From Lophius americanus (lineage: Eukaryota; Chordata; Actinopteri; Lophiiformes; Lophiidae): a stretch of 64,000 nucleotides of DNA. Shown piece after piece: positions 27,070-38,518 of the stretch. Both the position numbers and the translations under genes were made by a program. The stretch's first letter is position 1, and each line of letters begins with the position of its first letter. The stretch covers positions 13,699,501 through 13,763,500 of the forward strand of contig JBBDHG010000057.1 of NCBI GenBank assembly GCA_037951165.1, in the 5' to 3' direction. The notes under the pieces are model-generated. The model worked only from the letters and a program-made list of their open reading frames with translations, searched no databases and was not told the DNA's origin.

Positions 27070-27075
27070 TTTATT
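27070..27075 (-). promoter_or_regulatory. casq2 polyadenylation signal (AATAAA)
   Basis: AATAAA on the minus strand about 180 bases beyond the casq2 stop codon. It is the nearest canonical hexamer, so it is the probable signal for a short 3' UTR. Confidence 0.5.
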
Positions 27076-27253
27076 AAATGATAGGAACCTGATATATTGA
27101 TCCTTTGTGATTACAGAAAAATTGCGGCTTCAAGCCTTATACTAATATTATCATAAACTAGTCCAAGAACTCCCATGATGACCTTTAATCAGGGTTAAAT
27201 CATCTATAATTTAGATTATTTCTGGACGAGACACCAACCCATCACCCTTTAGA

Positions 27254-29000
27254 TTAGTAGTCACTGTCATCTTCCTCGTCTGGGTCAGGACTCTCAGAGC
27301 TGTCCAGCTCTGTGACGTAGTTCTCCGGGTGTTCCATGTCGTCAGCAGACTCATCATCATCATCCTCTGTGTTCACCCTGCCGGTCAAGACGTCCTCTAT
27401 CCAGTCCTCCAGCTCCTCGGCGGTGGGTAGGTCCTCGTCGTCGGACATGTCCAGCCACACACTGTCCGCCTGAGTCAAAGGACACCAGGATGAGAGATAA
27501 TACACACTTCACTTTGGGTGCTGTCGTTGGGTCCGACTACTACTTACATCAGTGACGTTGACGATACCAATCTGGGGTCTGAACAGGTCCAACTTGAAGG
27601 TCTTCTCCCAGTATGTGGTCAGCTGGGGGCGAGGGATGAACATGGTTAACTTAACTCTTAGGGTTGTTCCCTGTTAATAGAATATCTATGTGTACATATG
27701 GCAAGATGTTGGATATTCTTGTTGGAAATGTAAAGCAATCAGGCAGAACCAGAGGGAAGTCATCAGGGTCGATCCAGACGATGCTGAGCTCTGGATTGTT
27801 GGTGTTGTCCCGGGCCACGTCTTTCAAGATCTCCAGAAACTCATAACCATCTGGATACAAAAGAGCAGAGGAACCTAAAGCTCACATTCAGGTGCTGGGT
27901 TCTAAAGGAAGGGAGGAGACTCTGACCTGGATCTTCTTCCTCAGCAAACGCAACAATATGTATTCCTTCCATGTCATCCTCCTAGAAAATGAAAATAATG
28001 TATTCAATAAGTATAAAGCAAGAGTCATACCTTTGGTCCATTGCCTAAAATCTCATGATGCAAATGCTAACGATATATAAAACAGTTTTGGAACATTGAC
28101 ACCCACCCATGTTTCAAACATATTCTCTGCCCGGAGCTTCCTCAGGGTCGCCCTGTAAAGAGCATGTTTTTATGAAAATACTAATTTTGAAGTAATAATT
28201 TGAAATTATGCGAATCAAATCAACCTTCTGTGTTGGTTGACAAACTCAACAATGTCAATCTCTGACAGAGGCCTGCCAGGCAGGACTGCAGGCTCCTCCA
28301 TGAACGGCTCATAAAAATTCACCTGGTTCATCTTGAGGGAGAGATGTTTGGCTACCTGAAACATACAACATGCCAGGACTCACTGAGATTAAAGAAAGAA
28401 AAGCTGAAGGGGTTGAACTATCAAACACAATTTGTATTAAATGCTTTTTTTTTTAAATTATATATCTATCAGTAATCTTAAACACTCATGTTGGGAAAAC
28501 GATTTATTTGCATTTTTGTTGGGAGATGGAGGAAAATATATTACCCTCTGTGTCTGTATGCTAATTATGCGGCTACTTCACCTGGAGTTCTTCACTCACC
28601 TAACCCATAAACAATAATAATCAACTTATGTGATGCTGAAAAGCTGTTTCACTCGTTTGTCTCCTCCAGACTGGATTACTGTAACTTACTTCTCATCGGG
28701 ATCCCTGATAAAAGTCTTCAAAGACTACAACATGTTCAAAACAGTGCTGCAGGGATCCTGATGAGAGTTCGTAAACACGAACACATCATCCCCGTTCTTC
28801 ATTCCCTTCATTGGCTTCTCATCTCCACCAGGATTTATAATGTCTCCCTCATCACTCACAAGTGAATCCACAGATGAGAGGAATTTTAGAAAAGGACTTA
28901 AAACTTTAACTTTTATAACGTTTAATTTACATTAACAATAACATTTTACCTTGTAGGACTTTGAGATTTGATCCATATGTAAAGTGATTATAAATAAAAT

Positions 29001-29032
<32 letters not shown>

Positions 29033-32000
29033 TTTGTTATTATTATTGTCATTATTATTAATATTAGCTTAGTTTTGTTTAGCTTAGTTTGGCATAAAGA
29101 TTGGACCTGCATGTCAAAATATCTCCTGTGGAGATAAATAAACTTCTGTCTTATTTTATCTTATATTTAGTTTTCAACTTGAGATACACTGATCAGCCAT
29201 ATCAATTAAAACCACTTGCCTAATAGGCCATCATAACATTTTTCAGCAAGTTGTGATACAGTAGCTGGTGAATTGAATCAGACAACGCGGGCTAGCACTT
29301 TGCTAGGTACTACTCAAAAAGTCATGCAGTTTTGGAGATGCTCTTATCTAATTGTTTAGCAATCACACACTTTAAAGTTGCTCAGATACTTCTGATTTTT
29401 CTGGTTCCAACATATACAGAAATCAGGATGTCCTTCTTGATCCCATCATATTTTTCAGAATGCAATTCACTTTACTTTTCTATTCTAGCAATTCTTACCC
29501 ACAATCCTTTGCATGTGGGAGGTACATCTCATTGATTGAGCCACCAAAAGGACAGACATAACAGCTCAGCCGAGCTCCAAACTACATTTTTAATCGATGT
29601 ATGAGCAAAGGGGTCAAAAGTCAGTTAAGTGCGTTATAAATTAAATGTATTATTACTATTATTATTTTTATTATGAAATCCTCTGTAATCTCATCAGCAG
29701 TGCATAGGAAAAGTATGCAATTTGAAATCCAGCTTTAATTTTTTAATTATTTTTATCACTTGATTTTGTTTTAAGTCACTGAAATGGCTCACTGTTTCTC
29801 CCCATAGATATATCTATGGTTTCTCCCCGTTTGCAATCCTCATACTATGCTAAGCTACATAAGTGCTAGGTCTAGTCACATATTTTAGCATACAGATATC
29901 AGAATGCCATGGATCCCCTCATCTAACTCTCAGCAAGGGTCGAAATATGCATATTTCCCAACATAGAAAAATATTACTGCTATAAAGAATGTATTGAAAA
30001 AATATAGCAAAAAAAACAATGTGCAGATGAGATCAGTCAAAAATTTGTCTATAAATACTAATTTGTACGCTATTGTGTTCATCCATACTCACAGATTTAT
30101 CAAAGGTAGCAAAGAACTTGATGTAAGGTTGAAAACGCTCTGAGGCCTCCTGAAAGGCTTTGTAGTCTGAGTAAGATGAAAGACAGAGAGAAGGATTAGG
30201 GAATGAAAGAAACCAAAGATGGGAAGACAAAGAGAACTTCATCTTGAACGGGCTGGTCCCATTCCGATCCAAACCTACAGTACGAGATCAGGAAAGCTCT
30301 CATTGAAACTTATGGTTTCATTCAATTTCCCATTATGATTTAATTGTTTTCACCGAAGCAAGAAAATCTACCTCTACACATTTTAAGCCGCGGGCAATGC
30401 GGTCTCGGCTCTGTTCCCAACAAGGAAACAAGCGAGGACCAACCCATCTGTGGACAGAAGTGTGCCGTAATGAAACTTCATGCATAATGCTGTCATATAA
30501 GGCCAGATAGCATCTTCCCTGTCTTACTTTTTCTCTTTTTTTTAGTTTGCAGTTTGTACTAAAAGACAGAGAACTTAACGCTATTTAAGGGTTCTGCTGA
30601 GACAGAATGAGATTGACTCAGTCTGGAATCAGATTTAGCCGCCAGTTGGGATTTGTGGTAACATCCATTTTTTTCTAGATCCCATTAGTATATGTGGAGC
30701 ATTGTGAGACGATGTATCTGAATGCATTAATGAGTTTGGTGGAAACTGACATGAATCTTCTCCCTTGAAGTAGCCAATGAGTCGGATGTCCTCCTCCATC
30801 CTCTCAAAGTATCGTAGCTCCATGGCATTATTGATCACTTCTACTGGATCCTCCAGCACCTAGGTCACCGTACAATAGAGTTATTTCACCAACAGGAAGT
30901 AAAAGCATAGTGTTTGTAAATCATTTTACCCACTGTCTTCGCAAGACTTAGAAAATAAAATAAAGATACTACTGTCACAAAAGTGTGTTAAATGTGAAGC
31001 TGCAGCTAACTGATTAGCATAGCTTAGCATGGAAACAGGAGTTCAGGGAACAAAGTCTACATATCAACACATCTTATGCTCAATAATTAGCATGTTTTGC
31101 ATTGATAATTAATACATACACATCTAAAGTGAGGAAAACAAGTTGGGGTAAAAACAATAACATATTTGATAACCCATTCACCAAAATACCTAGCATGAGC
31201 ATCAGCACCTCCAATTTAAAATTTTAAATTATGGTTTGATTTGATTACATCTTCTAAATTTTATTTTCAGTCCAAAATATCCAAATATTGCAGTAATGTT
31301 AATTTTTTTATGACATTGGTATGGTGGTTAGAGCTGGTGTCTCACAGCAAGTGGGCTTTCTTTTTATTCTTGGAGTTTGCCTGTTCTCTGCTAGTTTGAG
31401 TGAGTTTCTTCTGGGTGATCCGGCTTCCACCCACAGTCCAAAAACGTGCTTATAGGTCTACTGGCTGTAGATGTGAATGGTGGTTTGTCTCTCGGCTGGA
31501 ATTCATTTGCACTCAAACAACCATTTACAATGCATTCCTGTAAATAGTGGTTCTTTTTGAAGGTACTGTATGTATCATTTCTCCCAGATTTCTTTGCAGT
31601 TTGCAGCATGTCACTTATTAACACTATATGTTAATATGGAAGTCGAGAGCGACCGCGGTAGCAGATAATTATTTTTGGTCTTTTCTAAATCTTCTTCCTA
31701 TCTAGAACATCTCCATCTTCTAGTTGAAGAGTTGATAATCGCGAGATACAAGCGCTTACATCACCTTTACCATGACGACAACGCAAGGACGGCCCAGATG
31801 ATAAGCAAATTTTCAATAATAAAATAAAAAATCAAGGATATTAACTTTCAGTGTCGCCGTGGCAACTTGTATATGCCACCCAAAGACTAGCTATAAAAAA
31901 GGAATTTCTGACAGTGTTAAACTTTGAATGAATTACAATCTGATGCACGTGTACATAATGGACACTCCTTAATCCTAATTAACTTTTATTTGTTGTATTC

Positions 32001-35000
32001 ACAATGTTGATGAAGGTTTTATTCTGAGACACACGACAACACGAGCCGAGAGTAAAGCTAAGCATAAAAAAATATGAGAAGCTTCGGAAAATCTTTGACG
32101 TAAATCAGTTAATACAACTATGAGACTCCGGATCTCTGATGAACATTCAGAAAATAACAACAACTGGCTAGTTGTTTACTCTTTAATGCCAGAAAACGGT
32201 CGTGATAATCAAGGCATTATTTCGAGAAAACTGTCGCTTTTTTTCTCAGGATAACGAGTTAATTATCCTGTTTTTGCTATTTTGTAGTGATACTTTGATT
32301 GATATGAAACTAATGATAATCTTGTGAATGCAGCCTTTCCAGTGGTGAAAAATTTCGAAAGTAACAACTGTGCTTTTTCATCTTCTTATGAGGGTTGTGT
32401 TACTGCCTCCTTCTGTATCCTTATTCTTCTTCGTTGAGGTCACCTACCCGAAGGACAGAAGTTTGCATTGTCTTGAATGCAGGATATGTCTTATGAGTGT
32501 CCAATCTTTTGTGAATTCAGAGGGAAAAGGCTGCTGGGTGAACATGGTTGCTGTGCCAGACTAAGCTTTTATATAGTAAATAGATTAAACTCTTGCTTAT
32601 ATTAACAAAGACTTATTTCAGAATAAAATCATATTTTGTCTCCTCTCTGACGGATTTTTTCCACAAATAAAAGGTCCACATGTAGTGTGAGTTGTCCAAC
32701 AAGATGACAGGCAAAACATTATTCCTAAGATATCAAGTTGAATAAAATAAAATATAAATAATTTTAAATGACTGATACAACATCTGAGAGTCCTATTTTT
32801 CTATGTCTAGTAACAGGATACTTAGAGGAAAATTAAGATGTAATAGAGAAAAATGTCCAATTTCCCAATTCTTTATTTACATTATGGAAATGTCAGAGTT
32901 AATAACTCTATTCACTTCACCTGGAAAGTCCATGATATACATAATTTAGATATTGAGATGAGGGTGCGGATGATTTTTCCATAGATTGACCACTCACATC
33001 CAACAGAAACTCCACCAGTGTATCCGATGAGAGCTCCCCGTCAAACTCAATAACCCGATCATCCTTGAAGACGTACAGGCTGCCCACCTCCTCCAGACCT
33101 AGTTAAAGAGTGGGTTTTATTATAAGACTTCATGAAAGCTCACATTGGAGAAAAGTGTCACATCAACATTTCTTTAATAGAGGAATTGCAACACATGCAT
33201 TGAAAATGTAAGAAATATAGATCTGGAATGAAAGCAGGGACTGGATTTAGATGTCCAGCATGTCTTGTGATGCAACTGCTATTAGAGAATGATTACATAC
33301 AGAAGTCATACCTAGTTTTTTGGCAACTTTGGCATCCTTCTGGGAGTCCACCATCCCAAAACCAATGTCTTTGTCCTCTAGGACCTGAGCTGTGAGCTGC
33401 ATGTTCACACAGATAACTTTCAGTCACAACAAGTAATGTCTATGAAAAAGATAGAAAATCATCACACACCTCAAATCTTTACCTGTACCAACTAGCTGGA
33501 CTCTGAACATAAACGGCGTAATTACGTCAGGTTGTCAGCTAAAAGTATAACAAAATTGGAATCAAGACCTTGAGACATCGACGCATGAATTATTCTCATG
33601 TAGATCTGGCTGCCGCACAGAAAAATTACCTGCAGCTTATTCTATGCCATTTTCCCGAAAACAAGAAATATGAGCAAATAAATCTCAGTCTAAAGTCTTT
33701 CCATGGCATATCAGTTAGAATATGTCATACAACTACTTGAATACAAATCACTGACTGGATGAAGAGCAACTTGCATAATAAGATTAACTGTTTCTATCAT
33801 CAAAATATTAGAAAGCCTTTTGACACAATGCTACACATTCACTGAATAAACAGGGTGATTATGGGGAGGATCTAAATAATAATACATGTAAATCTAAATC
33901 ATCATTAGGGAGCAACTGATTAGGGTGCATGTGGCCTTCAGTCCCCTTTTATTCAATCAAGCCTTATCAAAAATGTAAATCATAGTCCTGTACTGCATTT
34001 CTATTTGGAGCTGCACCAAAGTGCTAATATTAATGGATGCCAATCAAATAAATATGCCTCTTTTTTCCTGAAAACCCATTCTTTGTTCCTTTAGACGTTT
34101 GAAAAAATGCCCTATTTTGCAATGTTAAATAAAATAAAATAAAAACAAACATCCTGGACCTGTCCCTCAATTTGTATCTGCACCAATATCTATTGGTTTC
34201 TATTCTAGCTTGAGATCATCAAACCAAGTTTCATGGCAATCATTCTGTTCCGAATTTCTTCCATTTTTCTGACAAACCAAGTAAAAGAAATGAACATAGG
34301 CAAATTCCTGGATCTACGTGTTCATCATGGGCGTAGTTAAACTGCGGCGTTTATTACTTCTTCTGCTTATTAATCTAAAATGAATATTTTAATCGTGATC
34401 GTTTATTTTAAACACTCTGAAACAACCATATCAGTCAGTCCACCACTTTAGCGAGATCAAAATATCTCACCGTCCTGTAATTAATATTAAAATCCACCTC
34501 AGGAATCACTTCATCAATCCTCGGACAGACCTAGAAAACTAATGACCAGCGAGCCTCAGGAGTCTTTTCATCGGCCAGTGTTACCATGCTAACATGCTAA
34601 ACAAACCCAGGTATAACTCTACCTGTTAGATATTAGCATTTGATGTCATTTATCAGCATGTTGCAGATATTAGCATTCAGATCAGAGCGCATCTACAGCA
34701 GACCAACTAAAGTCTTTCTTATTTAATGAAATTTGCAAAGCACTTTGGACCATTACTGTCTAAGTAATTTGCAGTATGAATAAGGAGCCTTTCTTTTGAC
34801 AGAGACTGATGAATTCTAAATGAAGTTATTTAGTTCGATATGTGACATATGACCAGGGGAAATAGCCACTAATGAGATAAACAGGGTCATCCTTTTTATT
34901 TCTTTCCCCGAGACTTTAAAGATTTAAATACACAGCAATTTTGTATGACTTTTAAAGTTATTTTTTATTTATCTTATTTATTCTAATATTTTTAATTCTG

Positions 35001-37753
35001 ATGGTATTACATTTAGGAAATTTATCACATGTTTAATCAAATCCTCAGAGGATTGAACAAAAGATCCGAATGGCACACAAACATCTCACCAGGACCCTTA
35101 ACTCAGCTCTACGTATTTAGCTTGGCACATGTGTTCTTCATTTTCTTCCGGCTGTTCCCTTTAGAGGTCGCCGTGGATCAACTGAGAACAGTGGATCAAC
35201 TGTTTCCGTCCTGCCCTGTCTTCTGCATTTTCCTATTTCCCATCAACCAACTGCATGTCCTCTCTCTCCACATACAGAAACCTCCTCTTTGGTCTTGCTC
35301 CATCCCCAGCATCATTCTACCAATAGATCAACTATCCCTCCTTTTCACATGTGGCCACTCTGACTTTGTCTCCAAGATGTTTAACACTGGACTGTCCCTC
35401 CGAAGTGTTAATTTCTATTCATGTCCATCCTCGTCACTTCAACTCTGCCACCTCCATCTCTGCTTCCTGTCTCTTGGTCAGTGCCGCAGTCTGTAAACCA
35501 TACAGAAGAGCTGGTCTCACTTCCATCTTGTAAACCTTTTCCTTCACTCTTGCTGCTACTCTTCTGTCAAAGAAAGCTCCTGACACTCTTCTCCAATGAC
35601 TCGAACCTTCATGCACTCGCTCCTTCATCTCTTCTCCACACTGCCTGTTGCTATGAACAATTGACCCCAAGTAGTTAAACTCCTGCAACTTCTTCACCTA
35701 CACTCATTGAATCCTCACCGTTCCTCCTGCCTCCCTTTGATTCCCACACATGTATTCTGTCTTGCTACGACTGACCTTTATTCCTCTTCATAACCCATGT
35801 AGTTTGGCAAGTGTACTCTCTGTGTCTGGGGTGGTGCGCGTCTGACCTGTGGAGTGTTCTTGTGTGGGCAAGCTATGAGTCGGGACTGGCTGCCACTCGC
35901 CTCCTGGTTTTTTAAGGAAGGAGAATGCTGATGTTTGTCTGGCATTGTTTCTACTTTCAAACTTGACAGGAATGCTAAAGCATTTACTTGAAATGGAAAC
36001 TGATCCTGAACTATATCAAATTGAAGCTGTAAGGAAAATTGGGCCTCCTTTCCCGACACATTTAATTCATTATGAAGAAGGTAAGGGTCGCTGGAGTGTA
36101 CAATTATTTCTAGCTCACAGTCAGATTAGAGATTTGGGAACAAGCTATAATTAACAGAATGGCCTAGAAACAATCCCTGGATACAAGTAAATCACAGAGG
36201 AGGTCTCTAATTAGATAAGAATAACTGTTAGGAGTGTGTGCAGGTACAACTCGGACTGTGCCCATCAAGCTGTAACTGTGTGACCAGGAATTGTAATTCT
36301 TTAATGGTTAAGAAAAAAGTACATAAATGTAAGAGCCACAGAAAGAAGGAAGTATGAGACTGGAAAACCAAAGATTTGAATTGTTTTAGAGTGGTGTTGG
36401 ATCAGCTGAGATACAATAAACAATCCAAACCAAAACTGAATTGATTCATTATTGAATCACCAGAAAACGAATAAGCAACCATTTTCATCATCTATTCATG
36501 GTCTCAACAAGTTAAAAAGATGCCACCAGTTTCTCCAACATGAATATTTGCTGCTTTGGTTGTTTTGTATCACGTTTAACTCAGATAAATGTAATCTTGA
36601 ATCTTTGGATTTCAGACTGTTCCAATAGGCACAAGGTTTTTTCACTGTCATTGTATAAAAACAACTAACAGAAAAAGCATCTCCCTGAACCATGCAAGAA
36701 AGATAGACAAGAAATGTTAACAGAATTAAATGATTATTATAAAATTGATGAGTTAAAATACAAATTAATATAACTATCCTAAACACTGGTTAATTAGTGT
36801 ACAGTGTTTGACACTGGTCCTTGCAAGGATCGAGTATTTGTCCTGGGTGCAAACAAACAGTTTTTTAAATCATTTAACGAGTAAGTCATTAAGTATTATT
36901 TAACAAATTTCATCCACATGTGTACATTTATCTTTGTGTTCTCATTCATTTATTTTCAATGTTTTACCATAAAGCACATTGTAAAGCTATATTCTATGTA
37001 CGAATGGTGCTATTCAAATAAAGTTATTATTATTAAGTTATTAAAATGAGACCAAGACAATTAAATGTATGTCACAGCTCACGTGTGCTTGTTGACATGT
37101 TATAGACATATTTAGATTTTTTGCATGTTTTTTTTATTTGAATTGAGAAATTATATAAGCTATCCAAAAAGAATTAGACGCAGCATATAAATAAATACGG
37201 CAGGACAGTTTGATCACTTCACCTCCCTCAAAGCCCGTTTATTACAAATCATTATCCCTGCAAAGTTTTTTGCATCAAAATTAGTAATTAACAACACATT
37301 ACTGTAATGTATAGCACATTATTATGGTGACTGTAGGCTGCCGACTGATCGCCTCTGGGATGGTTCAGATACAGAGAATTATGCATGTATAGACTGTGTC
37401 TGACAAACTAATAATGTATTAATAATATTAATAATAACCATAATAATAATAGTAATAAGATCTGACTACTTCCCTGCTCCCTGGCTGCTTCTGTAGACCG
37501 CTTGTCTTACCTCCAGTACCAGCTCTGTCATCTGGAACTGCTTCTGCAGGCCCTTGTTGGCGGGCAGCGGTTCATGGTAGAACAGGCACAGAAGGTCGTA
37601 TCTCTTCAGAGCCTTCTTGTAGTTGCGCTCACTGATGTCCAGCACCCTGTCCTTTCCATCAAAATTAGGGAACTCAAGACCTTCCTCAGCATTGCAATGG
37701 AAAATCAAGAGGAGGAACAGGCCAGATAGCAGAAAAAGACAAATTTGTTGCAT
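27254..37753 (-). CDS. casq2: Calsequestrin 2 (casq2), complete, 11 coding exons
   Basis: Exons in coding order (minus strand): 37753-37511, 33396-33312, 33098-32998, 30859-30751, 30166-30093, 28355-28225, 28152-28107, 27981-27927, 27850-27750, 27622-27548 and 27469-27254. They total 1236 bases, giving 411 residues (human 399), with phase agreeing at every junction. A signal peptide (about residues 1-22, ending HCNA) precedes EEGLEF, the usual mature start. The body has the features of three thioredoxin-like domains, with landmarks [49 protein letters not shown] and [14 protein letters not shown]. The protein polymerises in junctional sarcoplasmic reticulum and binds Ca2+ with high capacity and low affinity, gating ryanodine receptor release in heart muscle. 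The C-terminal tail is acidic but interrupted by Ser, Pro, His and Met instead of a pure Asp run. The exon 4/5 junction reads S-Y-Y-K-A-F, one residue shorter than mammalian proteins as remembered. The N-terminus ([17 protein letters not shown]) fits casq2 better than casq1. Confidence 0.95.
28630..29030 (+). mobile_element. 5'-truncated L2-type LINE copy
   Basis: The plus strand reads into the C-terminal end of the reverse transcriptase ORF (an RLDYCN-like motif near 28670, then [15 protein letters not shown] coding with stops). It ends in the family's tail, which reads actttgagatttgatcc, then taaagtgattataaa, then (ATT)n at 28990-29030. The same sequence, reverse-complemented, is present in the longer copy at 56230-58140. 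It is inserted opposite to casq2 transcription. Confidence 0.85.
29188..29420 (-). mobile_element. Decayed Tc1-like transposon fragment
   Basis: The start shows a degraded terminal phrase (actgatcagccatatcaatt), then pieces matching transposase read on the minus strand (tttttcagcaagttgtgata and gcagttttggagatgctc). Most of the element is deleted. It belongs to the same family as the copy at 3130-3470. Confidence 0.65.
29615..29672 (+). repeat. Tail remnant of an L2-type LINE
   Basis: It holds the phrase agtgcgttataaattaaatg followed by ATT-type repeats, the tail also seen at 28990, 52655, 53930 and 56230. No coding part remains. Confidence 0.65.
30167..30750 (-). other. casq2 intron 4
   Basis: A 0.6-kb intron of plain AT-rich sequence. 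No feature was recognised beyond the splice sites. Confidence 0.75.
30860..32997 (-). other. casq2 intron 3
   Basis: A 2.1-kb intron. A dispersed fish repeat lies at 31318-31510. The rest, including the open frame around 32370-32564, shows nothing I can name. Confidence 0.75.
31318..31510 (+). repeat. Degenerate dispersed SINE-like repeat
   Basis: It contains the phrases gtggttagagctggtgtctc, ttggagtttgcctgttctct and ccacccacagtccaaaaacg. In order these recall a very abundant fish repeat with a tRNA-like head and a conserved core. The copy is decayed. The family name is uncertain. Confidence 0.65.
34090..34320 (+). repeat. Degenerate dispersed repeat
   Basis: Phrases such as ctggacctgtccctcaattt, then ccaagtttcatggcaatc and ctgacaaaccaag recall a common fish interspersed repeat ending in tandem caaaccaac-type sequence. 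The class is unknown to me. Confidence 0.5.
35130..35800 (-). mobile_element. 3' fragment of a non-LTR retrotransposon (RTE-like)
   Basis: On the minus strand a frame at 35697-35434 reads [19 protein letters not shown], then [14 protein letters not shown] and [16 protein letters not shown], landmarks of the region after the reverse transcriptase domain in a common fish LINE. The 3' terminus near 35133 shows a gatccacggcgacc-type phrase followed by cagccggaagaaaa, which is how this family ends. The part between is partly deleted, and upstream similarity continues in broken form to about 35800. It is dead. The clade assignment is tentative. Confidence 0.78.
36935..37035 (+). repeat. LINE tail remnant
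   Basis: It contains the phrase aaagcacattgtaaagct, then aatggtgctattcaaataaa and TTA repeats. This resembles the terminal region of a second fish L2 subgroup; similar tails lie at 58190-58260 and near 59420. Confidence 0.55.
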
Positions 37754-37824
37754 TGCTGTTGTTCTGTTGTGGAGTTTTTAGTAAGCCAGAATGATGTTTA
37801 CAGAGAAAATAAAAGAATAAGGCC

Positions 37825-37834
37825 GTAAATATAG
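37825..37834 (-). promoter_or_regulatory. TATA/MEF2-like site of casq2
   Basis: Minus-strand ctatatttac matches nine of ten positions of the MEF2 consensus YTAWWWWTAR and overlaps a TATA-like tatattta. It sits about 72 bases upstream of the start codon. MEF2 control of calsequestrin genes is known in mammals; use of this site here is inferred. Confidence 0.4.
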
Positions 37835-38448
37835 AGAGATCAGTTAAATTCAATCCACAATTTTAACCTCACTTACAAAGATAAACTATTATCATACAGA
37901 TTTAATCCCTTTTTACTCTCACACACACTGCTTCTTTCTATTGCGCTCATCCCTCTCTCCACCTGTCCTCTGTCTCCTCTCTCTGCATCACTCTGTTTTA
38001 TTGTCCCAAATCTCTCACGAGGTTTTCATTCCTTCCTCCCATTATCTCCCTGACTGAGATACATGTCAAAGCAATCAATTTACAGGAAAAATCACCCATG
38101 GGATAGTTATTCTTGCCTCTGACTTAAATTTAGAAACTAGAAGAGACAAATTGTGGGGATTTCGTCAGCCATTTAACCAATGATGGGCTATGTTAAATAA
38201 AAAAATGTATAATAATTTTATTGAATGAACAAAGAAACAAAAATATAGACAAATTTTGTGTATATGTTTGTTTGTTTCTATTAAAAGTAGACACAAGTCT
38301 ACTTTTAGTAGTCATTAAAGTCAAAATGATGAAACTCCATATTAGGGTGGAACATCCTTTTAAAGCCAATTTAATCAATTGAATTATGGATCAAATACTT
38401 TAGCCTTGTGTATTTAATTGTGCGAATTACCGTAATGGCTGTATTCAG

Positions 38449-38456
38449 CCGGAAGT
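38449..38456 (+). promoter_or_regulatory. ETS/GABP-like site of poglut1
   Basis: The sequence ccggaagt is a perfect ETS core, close upstream of the poglut1 start codon in a region without a TATA box. It is the likely proximal element of a constitutive promoter. Confidence 0.4.
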
Positions 38457-38518
38457 AGTTGATCCCAGATTATCGCTTTGTTTCCGCCTTCAGACCAAAC
38501 TGGAAGATCGAGAGAAAA

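Larger units (their letters stand above)
28356..30092 (-). other. casq2 intron 5 with retrotransposon debris
   Basis: A 1.7-kb intron. It contains a 5'-truncated L2-type LINE (28630-29030), a decayed Tc1-like copy (29188-29420) and another L2-type tail (29615-29672). No exon or other gene is seen. Confidence 0.85.
33397..37510 (-). other. casq2 intron 1 (about 4.1 kb)
   Basis: This is the largest casq2 intron. It contains a degenerate dispersed repeat (about 34090-34320), a LINE 3' fragment (35130-35800), an L2-type tail (36935-37035) and a TAA-type microsatellite around 37420-37460. The long plus-strand open frame at 35029-35496 lies antisense to the LINE and is not a gene. Confidence 0.8.
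37754..38518. promoter_or_regulatory. Bidirectional promoter region between casq2 and poglut1
   Basis: Only 765 bases separate the two start codons, which face away from each other, so both core promoters must lie here or in unseen upstream exons. On the casq2 side a TATA/MEF2-like ctatatttac lies at 37825-37834 (minus), about 72-81 bases before the ATG, reasonable for a striated-muscle gene. On the poglut1 side an ETS-type ccggaagt lies at 38449-38456, about 63 bases before the ATG, typical of housekeeping genes. A short perfect hairpin lies at 38282-38307. Promoter function is inferred from position and motif only. Confidence 0.55.

Noticed and set aside
35029..35496. Protein of 155 residues on the plus strand
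   Set aside because: It lies antisense to the LINE fragment on the minus strand; there is no domain, and the frame is a by-product of the LINE sequence.
27254..37753. casq1 instead of casq2
   Set aside because: The N-terminal [10 protein letters not shown] and [12 protein letters not shown] segments and the adjacency to vangl1 fit casq2 better.
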